A stretch of 64,000 nucleotides of DNA from G958295645 sp965242735 (GCA_965242735.1 OZ251497.1:434001-498000), one strand, 5' to 3'; shown: positions 1-9,185, counted from the stretch's first letter. A program made the numbers and translations. The notes: generated by a model from the sequence alone, not told the origin.

Positions 1-486
1 GGAGTCGACGACGGCTTCGCGCGGATCGGATCGGCGGCGCGCGGTGCGATTGGCTTGGCTGAAGTGCGCGCCTTGGCCGAGCGGCTCAGGCATGCCGCGC
101 CCCGGTCCGCGCACGACTTGCTCGACCGCCTCCTCGCCGCCACCGTCGGCCGGTGCTCGGTGAGCGAGCTGGCAGCCTTGGTCGGCGTGAGCGACCCCAC
201 GCTCCGGCGCCATTGCGCCGCGTGGGGACTGCCTCGGCCCCGGAGGCTCCTCGCTCTGGCTCGGCTCTACCATGTCGCGAGGCTGGCGCAGTGGAGCGGC
301 CGGCCTGCGAGCGTCGTCGCGCTGGCCTTGGGCTGGTCCGACGAGGCCAACTACGCTCGGCTGGTCCGAAACGAACTCGGATGCCGGCAGTCCGCCGTCC
401 CTGGGCTCGGCGGCCCGGAATACGTCGCGCGCGCGTTGCTGGCCGCCATCGGCGACGGTGCCCGGCGGCGGCGAGAACACCCGTGA
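1..486 (+). CDS. AraC-type DNA-binding protein, 5' end beyond window
   Basis: The reading frame is open from base 1, so the N-terminal part lies outside the window; a TTG at 55 could be a start but nothing favours it. The visible part reads as a C-terminal AraC/XylS double helix-turn-helix domain. The first HTH is SVSELAALVGVSDPTLRRHC and the second lies around ASVVALALGWSDEANYARL, with the usual spacing. Such proteins bind promoter DNA, and the missing N-terminal part would normally sense a ligand or phosphorylation. It lies 112 bases upstream of a secreted beta-propeller gene in the same direction and could regulate it, but no operator is recognisable. The frame ends in an Arg-rich tail. 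Confidence 0.7.
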   Translation, partial: GVDDGFARIGSAARGAIGLAEVRALAERLRHAAPRSAHDLLDRLLAATVGRCSVSELAALVGVSDPTLRRHCAAWGLPRPRRLLALARLYHVARLAQWSGRPASVVALALGWSDEANYARLVRNELGCRQSAVPGLGGPEYVARALLAAIGDGARRRREHP

Positions 487-598
487 CCGTTTTCGACATG
501 GCAGGAGGCCGGCCGAAGAGCGTCATACATGCAGGGGCGTATGATGCCCGCACGGGCCATTGGTCCCACGACTTGCCACAGGCAACGAGGCAGGCGCG

Positions 599-1902
599 AT
601 GAAGACAGGATTCTGGATGATTGCCGCCGCAACGACCTTTGTCGATGGCCGCGGTCGGGACGGCGCACAACTCCGAGACCATGCGGCGGCAGCCATGGAC
701 GAAGCGGGCCTTGTCGCCGTTCACGTCGGTGCGCCCAAGGACGAGTGGTTGCGTCAAGTCCCGGAAGTCCCGGTCAGGGAAGCCCGCGAGCTCCTTCGGC
801 ACGGAGAGGGCATGGACGTGCCGGACTGGGCCGCCTTCGTCCGCGAGCCCGACCTCGTGCTGGACTCGAAGGGCCGTCTCCACGTCTTGCCCAGGAGCGA
901 CGATCCGAGAGTGCGCGTGCTCGACGGGGACGGCGCTTTCGTGCGGTACGTCGGACGGCGCGGCAACGGTCCGGGCGAGTTCACGAGCATAGCCGCGATG
1001 GGCTTTGCGGGCGACACGCTGTGGTTGCAGGACTTCCCAACGGGGCGCACGTCGTTCTTCGATCAAGACGGGACGCACCTCTATACCGAGCCGGCCGTCC
1101 CCCAGTACCCCGGACGCCCGAGGACCTACGGGGCCGACGAAGGATCGACGGAGCCGCTCGCGGGCGGGCGGGCGTTGTACGAGGCTCCGAAGGCTTCAAT
1201 CGACGACCCACCCGGGCGACAGCTTGTGCCGTTGATGGTGGGGCCTCGCACGGAGACGGGTCGACGCGACACGGTGGCTCTTGTGCCCAGCCCCAGCGGG
1301 ATGTACGTGCAGGGCATGGGAACGTTTTCCTTTGCGCCAGTTAGTTTCTCGCCGCTTCATTCGCCCTTGGCGAACGGCCATGGGGTGGCGACCGCAGCTG
1401 GGCGGCGGAGAGGCCCGGAGAAGTCGTGTTGCGCCGATTCGGCCTCGATGGGAAGTTGCAAGCGGAACAGGCTCTTCGCTTTCCCGTCAGCGAGATGTCT
1501 CGGGAAGCGCGAGAACGATTCATCGACGAGGGCGTCGAGAAGGCTCGGGGACCATGGGAATTCCACCGCAAGAACTTCGACGGCGTGCCGGACGATCTGC
1601 GCGCGGCGGTCGTCGAAGGCTTGGCGCTTCCCGATCACTATTCGCCCATAGACGACATGTTCGCCACGCAGGAGGGTCGGCTGTGGTTGCACGCGACCGT
1701 TGTAGACGGCGATGGCGGCGACTGGTTCGTCGTCGGCCCCGATGGCCGTGTGGAGTTTCGCGTGCGGCCCCCGCCCGGCATGTCGTTCGAGACGGCACGC
1801 GGGAACCGGGTCTGGGGAGTCGGCAAGGGGGAGATGGACATGACTTACATAGCTCTGTACGAGCTGTTACAACCCGAACAGGGAAAGGAAGGCAGGGAAT
1901 GA
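599..1902 (+). pseudogene. 6-bladed beta-propeller protein, frameshifted
   Basis: The ATG at 599 opens a frame with propeller-type repeats: VLDSKGRLHVL, RVRVLDGDGAFVRYVGRRGNGPGEF, DTLWLQDF. These match the secreted 6-bladed beta-propeller family common in Gemmatimonadota. Similarity in this frame fades after about 1345. The protein resumes in the frame one base back (GEVVLRRFGLDGKLQ, near 1415) and continues to the stop at 1902. The second frame has a stop at 1342-1344, so the shift lies between 1345 and about 1415. The N-terminus may also be shifted: after MKTGFWMIAAATTF the expected hydrophobic core continues in another frame near 630-650. This is either a real lesion or an assembly error. 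The stop overlaps the next start by ATGA. Confidence 0.65.
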
Positions 1903-2414
1903 AAGGAAAGAAACTGGTCGACCGTTTCGGTCCGGTTGCGTGGTTCGCGGTGCTCGGTGCCACGCTTGCTCTGTCGCTCGAACCGCTGGATGTAGCTGCA
2001 CAAGCGGGCGGGTGCGTGGACTGCTCCTTCTGCTTCGTCGATGGTAGCGATGCTGGCAGCGTGGGGAATAAGGCGCCGCCTGGAGATGCGACTTCGCTTC
2101 ACAGCCGTGGTCTCGGCTCTCACCGATCGTGCTTCATGACTGGGGGTTGCAACGAACAACACCCGATTGAGTCGGATTGCATAGTGATGGCGAGTCTGGC
2201 GCCCGAGGTGATGGACGCGCTCATGGAAGCCGCACTAGATCGCGACCATGAGGAGGTGTACAGAATTGCCGTCAGCCAATCCAAGGACGGTCGCATCTAT
2301 TATTTGGCCGAGAGGAATGCTGTTCAAGTCTTGGGTTGCAACGATACGGTGATGCTTCACGTGCCGTTGCCATCCATGATCGGCGCCAAGGTCGCGGCCA
2401 ATGTTGCGAACTGA
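1899..2414 (+). CDS. Small Cys-rich secreted protein, unknown function
   Basis: This 171-residue protein starts at an ATG that overlaps the preceding stop (ATGA), which suggests translational coupling. A signal peptide is likely: the basic N-terminus MKGKKLVDRFG is followed by a hydrophobic stretch ending near DVAAQAGG. The mature part begins with closely spaced cysteines (CVDCSFCF), and further cysteines follow at FMTGGC, SDC and VLGC. This fits disulfide bonding or metal binding outside the cytoplasm. I do not recognise the family. Its place between two beta-propeller genes, overlapping both, suggests a shared function. Confidence 0.7.
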   Translation: MKGKKLVDRFGPVAWFAVLGATLALSLEPLDVAAQAGGCVDCSFCFVDGSDAGSVGNKAPPGDATSLHSRGLGSHRSCFMTGGCNEQHPIESDCIVMASLAPEVMDALMEAALDRDHEEVYRIAVSQSKDGRIYYLAERNAVQVLGCNDTVMLHVPLPSMIGAKVAANVAN

Positions 2415-3582
2415 CCGGAAGCGGCGAGGGGACGCTTGCGGTGACGGACGTCCCAAGCCAGCACGGGTTGCGTGTGCACTGTTCTCCGTAGCCCTGTCGT
2501 TCTTGCCGGAGTTTGCCGTCGCGCAGGAGTCCGAGGCGCTCGAGTTTCGGCCGTGCGACGGATGCGCGATCGAAGTGTCGCCCCTTGCGGTTCTGGGCGT
2601 GACCGATCAAGTCGCGTTTGCGGCGCCGATGGACGACGGGCGCATCGCGGTGGTGCAGGCGTACGACCGTCTCCGGTTTTCGGTGCTGGATGCCGGCGGC
2701 GCCGTCGTCCGGCATGTGGGGCGGGCGGGCGAGGGACCCGGGGAGTACGCCGACGTGACGTGGCTGGAGGTGCAGGGCGACCTCGTCCATGTGGTCGACG
2801 GTTCTCGGCGGCAGGTGACCGTTCTCGACGCCGCGTCGGACTTCGAGGTGCTGTCCACGATTCGACTCCCGGTCCCTGGCGCCACCGGGAGGGACATGGT
2901 CGTGTTGGGCGACTCCGGGTACGTGGCCAACATGATGGTCTTCACGCGCGATCGGATCGGGTACGTCTTGCACTATCTGGATGCCAACGGCAAGGTGTTG
3001 CAGTCGTTCGACGAACCGGGCGGGCCAGTGCGTGGGATGGGAATCGTGGAGATGCGGTGGTTGCGGGCCGGGAACGACGGCACGGTTTGGTCTGTTCCCA
3101 TGACTCGGTATCGCGTGGATCAATGGGCTCCCGCGTCGGGCGAGAGACTGCGGAGCTTCGAACGCAGGGCCGAGTGGTTTCCCGACCATGACGGCGAGGG
3201 CGCCAGCCCCCGTCGCCCGGATCGTCCGCCGGCGCCGGTCGTGATCGGCGTCGACGTGGACTCGTCGGGACATGTCTGGGTGATGACGAGCGTCGCTGTC
3301 GCGGAACGGTGGGAGGAGTCCCTGATCGAGGTCGGGGAGCGTGCGCACGCCGAAATGCCCGAGTACGAACTGCCCGCGGACCGCAGCATCGTCTTCGACA
3401 CGGTGGTGGAGGTGATCGATCCGGCGACGGGACGCGTCGTGGCGGCGAGGACGTTCGACGAGCCTCTGTACGGCCTTGGGGGCGGCAGGGTGTTTACCAC
3501 GTCTCCCGGGGACGCTCCCTTCACGCATCGCCACGAGTTGTGGCAACTTCGGCTGGTGGTTCCTGAAGAGGAAGGGCGATAG
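2401..3582 (+). CDS. Secreted 6-bladed beta-propeller protein
   Basis: This protein has 393 residues, starting at an ATG 14 bases inside the previous gene. An Arg-rich leader precedes a hydrophobic segment (ACALFSVALSFLPEFAVAQ), so export is likely. The mature protein begins with a CDGC pair, as in related propellers. Blade-like repeats follow, for example AFAAPMDDGRIAVVQAYDRL, GAVVRHVGRAGEGPGEYADV and LDAASDFEVLSTIRLP. The VGRxGxGPGE element is a hallmark of this group. No catalytic residues are evident; family members are assumed to bind ligands or partners at the cell surface or in the periplasm. It is the intact counterpart of the frameshifted gene at 599. Confidence 0.8.
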   Translation: MLRTDRKRRGDACGDGRPKPARVACALFSVALSFLPEFAVAQESEALEFRPCDGCAIEVSPLAVLGVTDQVAFAAPMDDGRIAVVQAYDRLRFSVLDAGGAVVRHVGRAGEGPGEYADVTWLEVQGDLVHVVDGSRRQVTVLDAASDFEVLSTIRLPVPGATGRDMVVLGDSGYVANMMVFTRDRIGYVLHYLDANGKVLQSFDEPGGPVRGMGIVEMRWLRAGNDGTVWSVPMTRYRVDQWAPASGERLRSFERRAEWFPDHDGEGASPRRPDRPPAPVVIGVDVDSSGHVWVMTSVAVAERWEESLIEVGERAHAEMPEYELPADRSIVFDTVVEVIDPATGRVVAARTFDEPLYGLGGGRVFTTSPGDAPFTHRHELWQLRLVVPEEEGR

Positions 3583-3638
3583 GGGAGAAGGGAGTAGGCG
3601 CGGCGCCATCCACCCGGTCGGCGCCGGAACGCTTGACC

Positions 3639-4304
3639 CTACCGGCCTTCTTCCGCGATCCGCGTCAGCCGCGCCGATTCGGCGTCGCGCCATGCTTGAA
3701 TGCGGGCGTGGTCGCCGCTTCGGAGCGCTTCGGGGACGGGCAGGCCGCGGTATTCGGCGGGGCGAGTGTAGGAGGGCGCCGACACGATGCCGGGTTCGTA
3801 GAACGAGTCCGACGAGGCCGACTCGTGGTCGCCGAGCGCGCCCGGAAGCAGCCGGACGACGGCGTCGGTCATGGCGAGCGCGGCAATCTCTCCTCCGGAC
3901 AGCACGTAGGAGCCCAGCGAGAGCTCTTCGGTGGCCAGGTGGTCGGCGACTCGCTGGTCGACGTCCTTGTAGTGGCCGCAGAGGAAGGTGAGTTCGCCGG
4001 CCAAGGAGAGGCGCACGGCGTCGGCATGGGCGAAGCGCCGGCCGCGTGCGGAGGGCAGCAGGACCGGGCCTGCCGGCGCCAAGTCGTCCACGGCGCGGAA
4101 GAAGGGCTCCGGCTTCATGACCATGCCCGCGCCGCCTCCGTAGGGCTGGTCGTCCACGGTGCGGTGACGGTCCGTGGCGTAGTCGCGCAGGTCCACGACG
4201 CGATAGGCCGCCAAGCCTGCCGAGGCGGCGCGCCCCGGGATGCTCGTGGAGAGCGGCTCGCGGAAGAATTCTGGGAAGATCGTGAGGATGTTGACGCGGA
4301 TCAC
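3639..4304 (-). CDS. trmD: tRNA (guanine-N1)-methyltransferase TrmD
   Basis: TrmD methylates G37 of tRNAs that read C-starting codons, using S-adenosylmethionine, and so prevents +1 frameshifting. The 221-residue protein shows the SPOUT trefoil-knot signatures FLCGHYKDVDQR (about 108-118) and GSYVLSGGE (131-139), plus the N-terminal RVNILTIFPEFF. It is slightly shorter than the roughly 250-residue norm. The GTG at 4304 is chosen because it overlaps the rimM stop (GTGA). Gene order ffh-rpsP-rimM-trmD is the widespread ribosome/SRP cluster, with rplS missing from the end here. Confidence 0.96.
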   Translation of the reverse strand: MIRVNILTIFPEFFREPLSTSIPGRAASAGLAAYRVVDLRDYATDRHRTVDDQPYGGGAGMVMKPEPFFRAVDDLAPAGPVLLPSARGRRFAHADAVRLSLAGELTFLCGHYKDVDQRVADHLATEELSLGSYVLSGGEIAALAMTDAVVRLLPGALGDHESASSDSFYEPGIVSAPSYTRPAEYRGLPVPEALRSGDHARIQAWRDAESARLTRIAEEGR

Positions 4305-4840
4305 GGCAACAGCCCGTCGGGCGGATCCACCACCACGCGCCGCCGCGCCCGGTCGAAGCCGGAGACGAACTGGGGCACCAGCGGAATGACGGCTTCGCCG
4401 CGCGGGCCGGCGACTTCGATGAGGTCCGCCGAGCTGAGGGGATAGACCTCCTTGACGGTGCCCACTACGGAGCCGTCCGGCGTGGCCACGTCCGCGCCCA
4501 GGAGTTCGTGGTAGAAGACCTCGCCGTCTTCCAATGGGTCGATTTCGTCGAAGGGCCGCAGGAGATAGCGGCCGCGCAGGGCTTCCGCGTCCGTGCGCGT
4601 GTCGTAGCCCTTGAACCGAGCCAGGAACCCCTTTCGGTACGGCCGCACGGACTCGATGGTCAGCGGGGGCCGGGAAGGGACCGGCCGGTGCGCGTCGTCG
4701 TCGCCCTGGTGGTGAACCACGCCCGGCGCGAAGTGCGACTCGGGGTGGTCGGTCAGCGGCCAAACGAACAGCTCGCCCTTGGTGCCGTGCGCCTTGTTGA
4801 GGTGGCCCACGACCAGGAAGGGCGGGCGGCTGCCGCTCAC
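4301..4840 (-). CDS. rimM: 16S rRNA processing/maturation factor RimM
   Basis: RimM binds ribosomal protein S19 and assists maturation of the 30S head. The 179-residue protein has the N-terminal barrel start LVVGHLNKAHGTKGELFVWP and the C-terminal PRC-barrel region (EVFYHELLGADVATPDGSVV and VIPLVPQFV). An Asp/His-rich stretch, HHQGDDDAHRPVPS, sits between beta strands in the N-terminal domain and is probably a surface loop. The start overlaps the rpsP stop by four bases and the stop overlaps the trmD GTG, so it is probably coupled to both. Confidence 0.95.
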   Translation of the reverse strand: MSGSRPPFLVVGHLNKAHGTKGELFVWPLTDHPESHFAPGVVHHQGDDDAHRPVPSRPPLTIESVRPYRKGFLARFKGYDTRTDAEALRGRYLLRPFDEIDPLEDGEVFYHELLGADVATPDGSVVGTVKEVYPLSSADLIEVAGPRGEAVIPLVPQFVSGFDRARRRVVVDPPDGLLP

Positions 4841-5553
4841 GCTTTCGAGGCGTCCTCCGCGGAAACTTCGTTAGGTGGGGCTTCGTCCGCGGAAGCCTTC
4901 CCGTCCTTGGCGGCCGCGGCACCGGCTTCGTCGGCGGCCCTGTCCGTCTCGGCCGCGGCGTTGCTCGCCTCTGCGGCGGTCGTCTCGGCCGCGGCGTCGT
5001 CGGGCGCGACCTCGGCGTCCGGAGCGCGTTCCTCGCGGGCTTCGCTCTTTGCGTTGACCGTCGCCGCCCCTCGCGCCTCGGCCGCGGCATCGCCGTCAGG
5101 CGCAACCTCCGCGTCTGGAGCCCCTGCCCCGCCGGCGTCGCTCTTTGCTTCGGCCTTGTCCGCCTTCTCCGCCTTGGCGTCCGGCGCGTCCGCGTCCTCC
5201 GCGCCGCCGTCGTCCGCCTGGGGCGCCTGGGCCGTCGCCGCTTCTTGCGCCTTGGTGTCCGGCGCATCCTCGCCCGCCGCGTCACCGTCGCCTGCGTGGG
5301 CCGCCCGGGCCGCCACCTCGCGCGCGTGGCTCACTAGGCTCTTAACGGTCGGAGACGGGATGGCGCCTTCGCCCAGCCAGTAGTCCACTCGGTCGACGTC
5401 GACCTTGAAGCCGTCCGGGTGCTTGAGGGGGTTGTAGTAGCCGAGGTTTTCGACGAAGCGGCCGTCCCTGGGGGAGCGGCTGTCGGCGACGACGATCCGG
5501 TAGTGGGGCTGCTTCTTCTTCCCCATCCGGCGGAGACGAATTCTGACGGACAT
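4837..5553 (-). CDS. rpsP: 30S ribosomal protein S16 with long acidic Ala-rich tail
   Basis: The first 85 or so residues are a normal S16 (MSVRIRLRRMGKKKQPHYRI, then DGRFVENLGYYNP), a 30S assembly protein. Bacterial S16 usually ends at 80-90 residues, but this frame continues to 238. The extra part, about 150 residues, is almost entirely Ala, Asp, Glu and Lys and contains a repeated APDAEVAPD element. It is in frame, keeps third-position G/C bias and leads to a stop overlapping the rimM start, so it is probably translated. It is likely disordered and solvent-exposed. Some other high-GC bacteria also extend S16, usually by much less. Confidence 0.95.
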   Translation of the reverse strand: MSVRIRLRRMGKKKQPHYRIVVADSRSPRDGRFVENLGYYNPLKHPDGFKVDVDRVDYWLGEGAIPSPTVKSLVSHAREVAARAAHAGDGDAAGEDAPDTKAQEAATAQAPQADDGGAEDADAPDAKAEKADKAEAKSDAGGAGAPDAEVAPDGDAAAEARGAATVNAKSEAREERAPDAEVAPDDAAAETTAAEASNAAAETDRAADEAGAAAAKDGKASADEAPPNEVSAEDASKA

Positions 5554-5576
5554 GGTCTTCTAACGGGGTTGGGATT

Positions 5577-6884
5577 CTACAGCGAGGGGACGACGCCCTT
5601 CATCTGCTTCATCATGGCTTGAGTCTCGCCGAAGCGCCGCACCAGCAGGTTGACTTCGGCCACGGGACGGCCGCTGCCGCGAGCGATCCGCCGCCGCCGC
5701 GAGCCGTTCAGGATCTCGGGCTTGCGACGCTCTTGCGGCGTCATCGACAGGATGATCGCTTCGACGTGCTTCATCTTGCGGGGATCGATCTGCTCTTCGG
5801 AAAGATTGCGCGGCACGCCTGGGAGGAGCTTCAGCAGCTGGTGCAGCGGCCCCATCTTCTGCACCTGCTTCATGGCCGCGAGGAAGTCCTCCAAAGTAAA
5901 GCGGCCGCCGCCGAGCATGCGCCGCTGGAGCGCTTCCGCCTCTTCGGCGTCCACCACGTTCTGGGCGCGCTCGACGAGACCGACGATGTCGCCCTTCTGA
6001 AGGATGCGGTCGGCGATTCGCCCGGGCTCCACCGCTTCCAGCGCGTCCACGCCTTCGCCCGTGCCCACGAACTTGAGCGGCTTGCCGGTCACGCCAAGAA
6101 TCGAGAGCGCCGCGCCTCCCCGGGCGTCGCCGTCCATCTTGGTGAGCACGAAGCCGGTGAGGTCCAGCGCTCGATCGAAGCCTTCGGCGATGTTCACGGC
6201 TTCCTGGCCCGTCATGGCGTCGGCGACCAGGAGGATCTCGTCCGGCTGGAGGAGCGTCTTCAGCCGAGCGAGCTGGTCCATGAGCGGCTCGTCGATCTGC
6301 AGACGCCCGGCCGTGTCCACCACGAGCGCCGCCTTCTTCTCGCGGCGGGCCCTCTCGCGGGCCTCCTTCGCCACGGCCAGCGGGTCGCGCGCGCCCTCGG
6401 CGAAGTGCACCGGCACGCCCGCCTTCTCCCCCAGCACGACGAGCTGTTCGACCGCGGCGGGACGATGCAGATCGCAGGCCGCCAGCAGGGGCGGCTTGCC
6501 TCGCCGGGTCCAGCGCTTGCCCAGCTTGGCCGCCGTGGCCGTCTTGCCCGAGCCCTGCAGGCCCACGAGCATGACCACGGTCGGCGGCGCCGAGGACCAC
6601 GCGATTGCGGTCTGCCCTTCCTGGCCCACGAGGGCGGCCAGCTCGTCCCGGACGATCTTGACGAGCTGCTGGCCGGGCGACACCGACTTGACGACCCGCT
6701 CGCCCATGGCCCTTTCCCGCACGCGGTCCAAGAAGGAGCGGGCCACGCGGAAGTTGACGTCGGCCTCGAGCAGCACGCGCCGCAAGTCGCGCAGTCCCTC
6801 TCGCATCATCGGTTCGGTCAGCACGCCGCGCTGCCGAAAACGCCCCAGCACCTTGTCGAGCTTCTGGCTCAGATCGTCGAACAA
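5577..6884 (-). CDS. ffh: Signal recognition particle protein Ffh
   Basis: Ffh is the GTPase of the signal recognition particle. It binds SRP RNA and signal sequences on ribosomes and hands them to FtsY. The 435-residue protein has an N domain, then the G domain with P-loop GLQGSGKT (108-115), DTAGR (190-194) and TKMDGDARGG (248-257). The Met-containing M domain follows from about 305 (RFTLEDFLAAMKQVQKMGPL). The M domain ends soon after a VPSL terminus, so the Met-rich tail is short. It lies 23 bases upstream of rpsP. Confidence 0.97.
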   Translation of the reverse strand: MFDDLSQKLDKVLGRFRQRGVLTEPMMREGLRDLRRVLLEADVNFRVARSFLDRVRERAMGERVVKSVSPGQQLVKIVRDELAALVGQEGQTAIAWSSAPPTVVMLVGLQGSGKTATAAKLGKRWTRRGKPPLLAACDLHRPAAVEQLVVLGEKAGVPVHFAEGARDPLAVAKEARERARREKKAALVVDTAGRLQIDEPLMDQLARLKTLLQPDEILLVADAMTGQEAVNIAEGFDRALDLTGFVLTKMDGDARGGAALSILGVTGKPLKFVGTGEGVDALEAVEPGRIADRILQKGDIVGLVERAQNVVDAEEAEALQRRMLGGGRFTLEDFLAAMKQVQKMGPLHQLLKLLPGVPRNLSEEQIDPRKMKHVEAIILSMTPQERRKPEILNGSRRRRIARGSGRPVAEVNLLVRRFGETQAMMKQMKGVVPSL

Positions 6885-6927
6885 GCGCTCGCAGCTCCCT
6901 TCGAGAAAACGGGCAAAGACCTTAAAT

Positions 6928-8253
6928 CTAGCCCAGCCGTATCGCCTGGTCGCGGTGCGCGCCGACGGAGACCATGACGATGGGGACGCCGGCGAGCTCT
7001 TGGATTCGGTCGAGGTAGGCGCGGGCGGCGGCCGGCAGGTCGCTCATGGAGCGCGCGGCGCGGGTCGGGCTCTGCCAGCCGGGCAGCGTCTCGTAGACGG
7101 GCTCGGCCCGGTCGAGGTCGCGGACGGTGGGGGGGAAGGGACGGCCGGGTTCGTCGTCGTCGCCCAGGCGGTAGGCGGTGGCGATCTTGAGTTCGGGGAG
7201 CGAGTCGAGGACGTCCAGCTTGGTGACGGCGATTCCCGTCAGGCCATTGACCCGCCCGGCGTACTCCGCGACGACCGCGTCGAACCAACCGCAACGGCGC
7301 GGCCGGCCGGTCGTGGCCCCGAACTCCGCGCCCCGGCGGCGGACCAGCGCCTCCATCTCTTCGTCGAAGGCGGTGGGCAGGGGACCGTTGCCGACCCGCG
7401 TCGTGTACGCCTTGACCACGCCCACCACCGAGTCGATGGCGGTCGGCCCGATGCCGGAGCCGGCGGCCGCGGCGCCTGCGGTCGTGTTGGAGGACGTGAC
7501 GTAGGGATACGTGCCGTGGTCCACGTCGAGCGCGGTGCCTTGGGCGCCCTCGAGCAGGACGCGCATGCCGGCGGCCCGCGCCCGCCAGATTTCCAGCCCG
7601 GTGTCGGTGGCCACTTCGGAGAGCCGCGGGGCCGGGGCGAGGGCGTCCTCCAAGGAGCCGGCGGAGTCGGGGTCGGCGCCCAGGGCCGCCAAGCGGGCTC
7701 TCGCGTGCTCCAAGCTCCGTCCGACGGCGTCTTCGGCGTGCGGCCGGTCCAGCATGTCGCCGACGCGCACGCCCCGCCGGCCGGTCTTGTCCTCGTAGGC
7801 CGGGCCGATGCCGCGGCCCGTCGTTCCGATCTTTCGCGCGGCTCGCTGTTCCAGCGCGGCGTCCAGCGCCTTGTGATGCTGGAAGACGACGTGCGCCCGC
7901 GTGCTGACGCCGATCCGGCCCTGCACGTCCACGCCGCGCGAAGCCAGATCGTCGCACTCCGCGAACAACTGGACCAGGTCCACAACCACGCCGTTGCCCA
8001 GCAGGCATCGCTTGCCGGCGTGGAGGACCCCGGAAGGCACTTGGTGGAGCACGAATTCCTGATCGCCCGCGCGCACGGTGTGGCCCGCGTTGGCGCCGCC
8101 CTGATAGCGCGCGACGACGTCGGCGTCTTCGGCGAACACGTCGACGATCTTCCCCTTGCCTTCGTCGCCCCACTGGCAGCCCACGACGACCACGCAGCCG
8201 GGACCTGCACGGCCGTTGCCGGCGCCCCCGGCCGCGCGAGGATGTCCGCTCAT
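6928..8253 (-). CDS. purA: Adenylosuccinate synthetase
   Basis: PurA joins IMP and aspartate at the cost of GTP, the first committed step from IMP to AMP. The 441-residue protein carries the phosphate loop GCQWGDEGKGK (25-35). It also has GANAGHT, TTGRGIGPAYEDK, EGAQGTALDVDHGTYPYVTS and TGRPRRCGWFDAV in the expected order. The ATG at 8253 overlaps the stop of the upstream aldolase gene (ATGA). About 18 extra Gly/Ala/Arg residues precede the catalytic core. Confidence 0.97.
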   Translation of the reverse strand: MSGHPRAAGGAGNGRAGPGCVVVVGCQWGDEGKGKIVDVFAEDADVVARYQGGANAGHTVRAGDQEFVLHQVPSGVLHAGKRCLLGNGVVVDLVQLFAECDDLASRGVDVQGRIGVSTRAHVVFQHHKALDAALEQRAARKIGTTGRGIGPAYEDKTGRRGVRVGDMLDRPHAEDAVGRSLEHARARLAALGADPDSAGSLEDALAPAPRLSEVATDTGLEIWRARAAGMRVLLEGAQGTALDVDHGTYPYVTSSNTTAGAAAAGSGIGPTAIDSVVGVVKAYTTRVGNGPLPTAFDEEMEALVRRRGAEFGATTGRPRRCGWFDAVVAEYAGRVNGLTGIAVTKLDVLDSLPELKIATAYRLGDDDEPGRPFPPTVRDLDRAEPVYETLPGWQSPTRAARSMSDLPAAARAYLDRIQELAGVPIVMVSVGAHRDQAIRLG

Positions 8254-9185
8254 CCCGCCGTCGCGTCGCCCTCGGCGTCCGCTCCTCGGGGCCGAAGGCC
8301 CGCCGCGGCCAGCAACCCGGACAGCTCGTCCAGCCGCTTGGCCGGCAACGGGCGCAGAGGCGCTCTCGGCGCGCCTCCGCGCAAGCCGAGCAGATCCAGC
8401 CCGCGCTTCACGCCGGGCACGCCCATCCCCCCCACGATTCCGTCGTGCAGGGGCGCCACGATCTCCTGGGCCGCCCCCGCTCCCTGCGAGTCGCCTGCGA
8501 GGAAACGTTCGTAGATGCGCACGCATTCCTTCGGCGCCAGGTTGGCGATGCCCAGGATGCCGCCCGCCGCGCCCACTTCCAGGGCGGCGTAGAGAAGGCT
8601 GCCGCTTCCCACGACGACCTGAAAGTCCGGCCCGGCGCATGTGACCAAATCGGCCGCCAAGTCCAGCTTGCCGCGCGAGTCCTTGATGCCCGCGACGTTC
8701 TCGTGCTTGGCGAGCTCGGCCACGAGCCCGGTCGGAAGGTCGAGCGTGCTGAAGCGCGTGGGCACCTGATAGACGATCACCGGGACCGGCGAGCGATCGG
8801 CCACGGCGCAGTAGTGGTCGCGCACGACGGCGGGCGTCATCGCGCCCTTGTAGAACGCGGGCGGCTGCACCAGCACGGCGTCGCAGCCGAGATCGGCGGC
8901 CTTCTTCGTCAGGCGCAGCGTGGCGCGCAGCGACTCGGCCCCCGTGCCGCCCACGAGCAGACGGCCGGAACAGCTCCGTCGCGCCACGTCCCACGTCGCG
9001 CAGCGCTCGTCTTCGTCCAGCAGGACGGCCTCGCCCGTGGAGCCCCCGATCACGAAGCCGTGCACGCCCATGTCGGCCCACTTGCCCATGTTGTCGGCGA
9101 ATCCGGCCAAGTCCACGTCGCCGCCGTGATCGTTGAAGGGAGTGACGGCCGGGACCAGGACGCCGCCGATGTCCAGGCGGCTCAC
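8250..9185 (-). CDS. Dihydrodipicolinate synthase/HOGA family aldolase
   Basis: This 311-residue class I aldolase has the expected (beta/alpha)8 landmarks. They are the glycine-rich GGSTGEAVLL near the N-terminus, the tyrosine motif YQVPTRF, and the Schiff-base lysine in GIKDSRG. Family members condense or cleave pyruvate-derived substrates. In DapA the tyrosine motif is usually YNVP and the lysine motif GIKE. The form here, together with FYKGAMTPAVVRDHY and GIPGLK-like VPGVKRGLDLLG, looks closer to 4-hydroxy-2-oxoglutarate aldolase types. The substrate is therefore left open. The GTG at 9185 is the first plausible start before LDIGGVLVPAVTPF, and the stop overlaps purA. Confidence 0.88.
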   Translation of the reverse strand: MSRLDIGGVLVPAVTPFNDHGGDVDLAGFADNMGKWADMGVHGFVIGGSTGEAVLLDEDERCATWDVARRSCSGRLLVGGTGAESLRATLRLTKKAADLGCDAVLVQPPAFYKGAMTPAVVRDHYCAVADRSPVPVIVYQVPTRFSTLDLPTGLVAELAKHENVAGIKDSRGKLDLAADLVTCAGPDFQVVVGSGSLLYAALEVGAAGGILGIANLAPKECVRIYERFLAGDSQGAGAAQEIVAPLHDGIVGGMGVPGVKRGLDLLGLRGGAPRAPLRPLPAKRLDELSGLLAAAGLRPRGADAEGDATAG

